A stretch of 12,927 nucleotides of DNA from Alphaproteobacteria bacterium (lineage in GTDB: Bacteria; Pseudomonadota; Alphaproteobacteria; Kiloniellales; J153), in NCBI GenBank assembly GCA_003693905.1, contig RFLL01000438.1:1-12927 (forward strand), read 5' to 3'. Of the stretch, positions 11,000 through 12,927 are shown in pieces (the first letter of the stretch is position 1; each line of letters begins with the position of its first letter). Both the position numbers and the translations under genes were made by a program. Under the pieces are notes generated by a model, which saw only the letters and a list, made by a program, of their open reading frames with translations, was not told where the DNA came from and did not search any database.

Positions 11000-11950
11000 T
11001 CAGGCGACCCGGGCCAGGGTGAAGCGTCCGTGCGGCCGGTAGCGTTCGAGATAGGTCGGGATGATCACCTCGAGCGCCGTCGGCTGAATGCCGAGATCGA
11101 CGAGCCCGGCCGCCCCGTCCGCAACCACGTTGTCGCGACGCAGAAGCCGGACCTGATCACGGGTCAGCGGCGGCTCCGGCAGCCATTCGGTGAAGATAGC
11201 GATGGCTTCCGCCAGCGCGAACGGCACCGGCACCAGCAGCCGGCGGCGGCGGATTTCGCGCAGCAGAATCTCCATCAGCTCGCGGAAGGTATAGACCCGG
11301 GGGCCGCCGAGTTCGAACAGGCGGCCGGCCACACGCGGGGAAGCGACGCAGCGCGCGATGGCATCGTCGACGTCGCCGACATAGACCGGCTGAAAGCGGG
11401 TCCGCCCGCCGCCGATCAGCGGCAGCACCGGTGACAGACGGGCCATGACCGCAAACCGGTTGAAGAAATCGTCCTCGGGCCCGAACACGATGCTGGGGCG
11501 CAGGATGACGGCGTCCGGGAACGCCGCCCTGACCGCCACTTCACCGGCCGCCTTGGACCGGGCATAGGCCGCCGGCGCGGCCGGATCGGCGCCGATCGCC
11601 GAGACATGGACCAGGCGCCCGGCCCCGGCCGCCGCCGCCGCGGCGGCGATCCGTCCCGCCCCGCGCACATGGACCTCGTCAAAGCGCTGGCGCCCGCGCT
11701 CGTAAAGGACGCCGACCAGATTGACCACCGCTCGCGCACCCGCCACGGCCGCGCGCACCGCCGCTTCGTCCTGAACCGGCGCCCGGATCGGGACGATCTG
11801 GCCGACATCACCCAGCGGCTTGAGGAAATTGGCCGCCGCCGGATGGCGCACCGCCACCCGGATGACCCATCCCTGACGCGCCAGACGGCGGACCAGATGC
11901 CGGCCGATGAAACCGGAGCCGCCGAAGATCGTGATTACGCCCGCGTTCAT
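11000..11950 (-). CDS. Complex I NDUFA9 subunit family protein (atypical SDR)
   Basis: This 316-residue protein is an extended-type short-chain dehydrogenase fold. The N-terminal FGGSGFIGRHLVRRL (9-23) is the NAD(P)-binding glycine motif. VNLVG (76-80), HVSAIGAD (115-122) and Y129-x3-K133 are the other SDR landmarks, and LRPSIVFGPEDDFFNRF (150-166) is typical of the NDUFA9 branch. Mitochondrial NDUFA9 is an accessory complex I subunit that binds NADPH; in alphaproteobacteria such proteins are usually encoded away from the nuo operon, as here, and their role in complex I is less certain. The ATG at 11950 has AAGGGAA (11956-11962) about 5 nt upstream. The Ala-rich run at 102-108 reflects GCC/GCG codons. 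It converges on uppP with a 35-bp gap and diverges from rnd. A related NAD-dependent epimerase is the alternative. Confidence 0.87.
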   Translation of the reverse strand: MNAGVITIFGGSGFIGRHLVRRLARQGWVIRVAVRHPAAANFLKPLGDVGQIVPIRAPVQDEAAVRAAVAGARAVVNLVGVLYERGRQRFDEVHVRGAGRIAAAAAAAGAGRLVHVSAIGADPAAPAAYARSKAAGEVAVRAAFPDAVILRPSIVFGPEDDFFNRFAVMARLSPVLPLIGGGRTRFQPVYVGDVDDAIARCVASPRVAGRLFELGGPRVYTFRELMEILLREIRRRRLLVPVPFALAEAIAIFTEWLPEPPLTRDQVRLLRRDNVVADGAAGLVDLGIQPTALEVIIPTYLERYRPHGRFTLARVA

Positions 11951-12006
11951 TGCTGTTCCCTTCGTCCTGCCCCCGCAGATGCGCAGCCCGCAGCCAGACC
12001 CTGCAA

Positions 12007-12026
12007 CACGGGCGCCTTCGCCCGTG
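12007..12026. other. Perfect 8-bp hairpin upstream of the NDUFA9-like gene
   Basis: CACGGGCG (12007-12014) pairs exactly with CGCCCGTG (12019-12026) around a 4-nt loop, CCTT on the plus strand. There is no T-run on either side, so it is not an intrinsic terminator. It lies between the divergent NDUFA9-like and rnd genes, about 57 bp from the former start, so it may be a 5'UTR element or operator. Function unknown. Confidence 0.4.
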
Positions 12027-12136
12027 CCCTGGGAGCTGCCCGCGCCCTATATACTGATTGTCGGGCGCGCGGGACAGCCCCTTGCGGGGGGACTGGCAGA
12101 AGGTCCGCCCCCCGAAGCGCCCGATTCCCGAACCGC

Positions 12137-12164
12137 TTGACACGGACTCGCCTCTGGCGAGAAT
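12137..12164 (+). promoter_or_regulatory. Sigma-70-type promoter candidate for rnd
   Basis: TTGACA (12137-12142) is a perfect -35. GAGAAT (12159-12164), 16 bp away, matches the -10 consensus in four of six positions. A 6-bp hairpin, CTCGCC/GGCGAG (12147-12161), overlaps the spacer. Transcription would start near 12171, giving an rnd leader of about 68 nt. The -10 is only moderate. Confidence 0.45.
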
Positions 12165-12238
12165 GCCGGACAAGCCTGAGCCGCCCCGGAAACGACGGGA
12201 ACCGGGTGCCGACTGCGGGCAACGCGGGAACGAAACGC

Positions 12239-12850
12239 GTGGACCTCCACCTTCATCAGAACGACCTGCCCTCCGACATCGACCTCGGCGACGTGATCGC
12301 GGTCGATACGGAAACCATGGGCCTCGACCCGTTGCGCGACCGTCTATGTCTGGTGCAGCTCTCCGCCGGTGACGGCTCCTGTCATCTGGTGCAGTTCCGC
12401 GAGCGCCGCTACGACGCGCCCCGTCTGAAAAAGGTGCTGGCCGATCCCGAGGTTCTGAAGCTGTTTCATTTCGCGCGCTTCGACCTGGCCGCCATCCAGC
12501 ATTACCTGGGTGTCACCTGTGCCCCGGTCTATTGCACCAAGCTGGCTTCGCGCCTGGTACGGACCTTCACCGATCGCCACGGCCTGAAGGATCTGTGCCG
12601 CGACCTTCTGGGCGTCGATCTGTCGAAGCAGATGCAGTCCTCCGACTGGGGCGCCCACGATCTGAGCGAGGAGCAGTTGCGCTACGCCGCCAGCGACGTG
12701 CTTTACCTCCACCGCCTGCGCGAGAAGCTGGACGCCATGCTGGCACGCGAAGGACGCACCGCACTGGCCGAGGCGTGTTTCGCGTTTCTGCCGACGCGCG
12801 CCGCGCTGGACCTCGCCGGATGGGGGGATGTCGATGTCTTTGCCCATTAG
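12239..12850 (+). CDS. rnd: Ribonuclease D (short, single exonuclease domain)
   Basis: The 203-residue protein is a DEDDy-type 3'-5' exoribonuclease acting on tRNA precursors and other structured RNA. The catalytic residues are all visible: D23 and E25 in AVDTETMGL, D82 in HFARFDLAAI, and Y149/D153 in YAASDVLYL. E. coli RNase D is about 375 residues with two HRDC domains after the exonuclease; this protein ends with the exonuclease domain (C-terminus FAH), a length I recall as usual for alphaproteobacterial RNase D. The GTG start (12239-12241) gives MDLHLHQNDLP, and GGGAAC (12226-12231) serves as a ribosome site. The frame is open far upstream, but that part is antisense to the NDUFA9-like gene and is not coding. 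A sigma-70-like promoter lies about 100 bp upstream. The next gene starts 57 bp downstream in the same direction, so a shared transcript is possible. Confidence 0.95.
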   Translation: MDLHLHQNDLPSDIDLGDVIAVDTETMGLDPLRDRLCLVQLSAGDGSCHLVQFRERRYDAPRLKKVLADPEVLKLFHFARFDLAAIQHYLGVTCAPVYCTKLASRLVRTFTDRHGLKDLCRDLLGVDLSKQMQSSDWGAHDLSEEQLRYAASDVLYLHRLREKLDAMLAREGRTALAEACFAFLPTRAALDLAGWGDVDVFAH

Positions 12851-12907
12851 ACCGCGCACCGGACCGGGGGCCCGGATCCGCTTGCGCGGGGCGCCGGGAA
12901 GACCGAT

Positions 12908-12927
12908 ATGACCGCCATGAAGCCGAC
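12908..12927 (+). CDS. Start of an unidentified gene (3' partial)
   Basis: An ATG at 12908 with GGGAAG (12897-12902) 5 nt upstream opens a frame reading M-T-A-M-K-P to the window edge; a second ATG at 12917 is possible. Only seven codons are present, so identity cannot be read. In related Rhodospirillales I recall rnd being followed by kpsF/kdsD and LPS-export genes, which makes an arabinose-5-phosphate isomerase a guess only. Confidence 0.45.

Noticed and set aside
11633..11648. Perfect palindrome CGCCGCCG/CGGCGGCG
   Set aside because: It lies inside the alanine-rich stretch of the NDUFA9-like gene and is explained by GCC/GCG codon use.
11606..12238. Long N-terminal extension of the rnd frame
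   Set aside because: It overlaps the NDUFA9-like gene in antisense and has no domain. The GTG at 12239 with a ribosome site gives the normal RNase D N-terminus.

Overview
The window is GC-rich DNA with tightly packed genes. It looks like a chromosomal housekeeping segment of an alphaproteobacterium, most likely a Rhodospirillales-type lineage. This rests on recognised proteins: an FzlA-type GST-fold protein (an alphaproteobacterial division factor), a GltD whose two cysteine clusters sit at residues 47/50/55/59 and 94/98/104/108 (the numbering I recall for Azospirillum), a short one-domain RNase D, and an NDUFA9-like dehydrogenase. The taxonomic placement is inference from gene content, not a computed phylogeny.

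Layout. At the left edge is the 3' part of a class I SAM-dependent methyltransferase gene (+), open at the window border. It is followed by a membrane-anchored class III adenylate/guanylate cyclase (+, 873-2270). A gene-poor stretch (2271-2643) then separates it from a convergent 70-residue excisionase-type helix-turn-helix protein (-, 2644-2856). That stretch holds a clear minus-strand intrinsic terminator and an unexplained strong hairpin. Next come three minus-strand genes read right to left: gltD (8324-9781), gltB (3755-8305) and fzlA (3026-3700). The first two are an operon for the two subunits of NADPH-dependent glutamate synthase (18 bp apart); fzlA follows gltB after 54 bp. A 361-bp divergent intergenic region with a structured gltD leader separates gltD from uppP (+, 10143-10964), the undecaprenyl-diphosphate phosphatase. 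An NDUFA9-like SDR gene (-, 11000-11950) converges on uppP. A second divergent region (11951-12238) carries a plausible sigma-70 promoter for rnd, the RNase D gene (+, 12239-12850). The first seven codons of another gene begin at 12908.

How the genes relate. GltD and GltB form one enzyme that makes glutamate from glutamine and 2-oxoglutarate. FzlA (division) and UppP (lipid-carrier recycling) are both envelope functions. The cyclase and the small HTH protein are the only evident signalling or regulatory genes. I see no mobile element, CRISPR array, tRNA, rRNA or phage gene.

There is no convincing undescribed multi-gene system here. The items most worth a second look are the hairpin-bearing 3' region of the HTH gene (possible small RNA), the cyclase's Lys-for-Arg change at the transition-state position, and the hairpin in the gltD leader that shows a Shine-Dalgarno-like loop.
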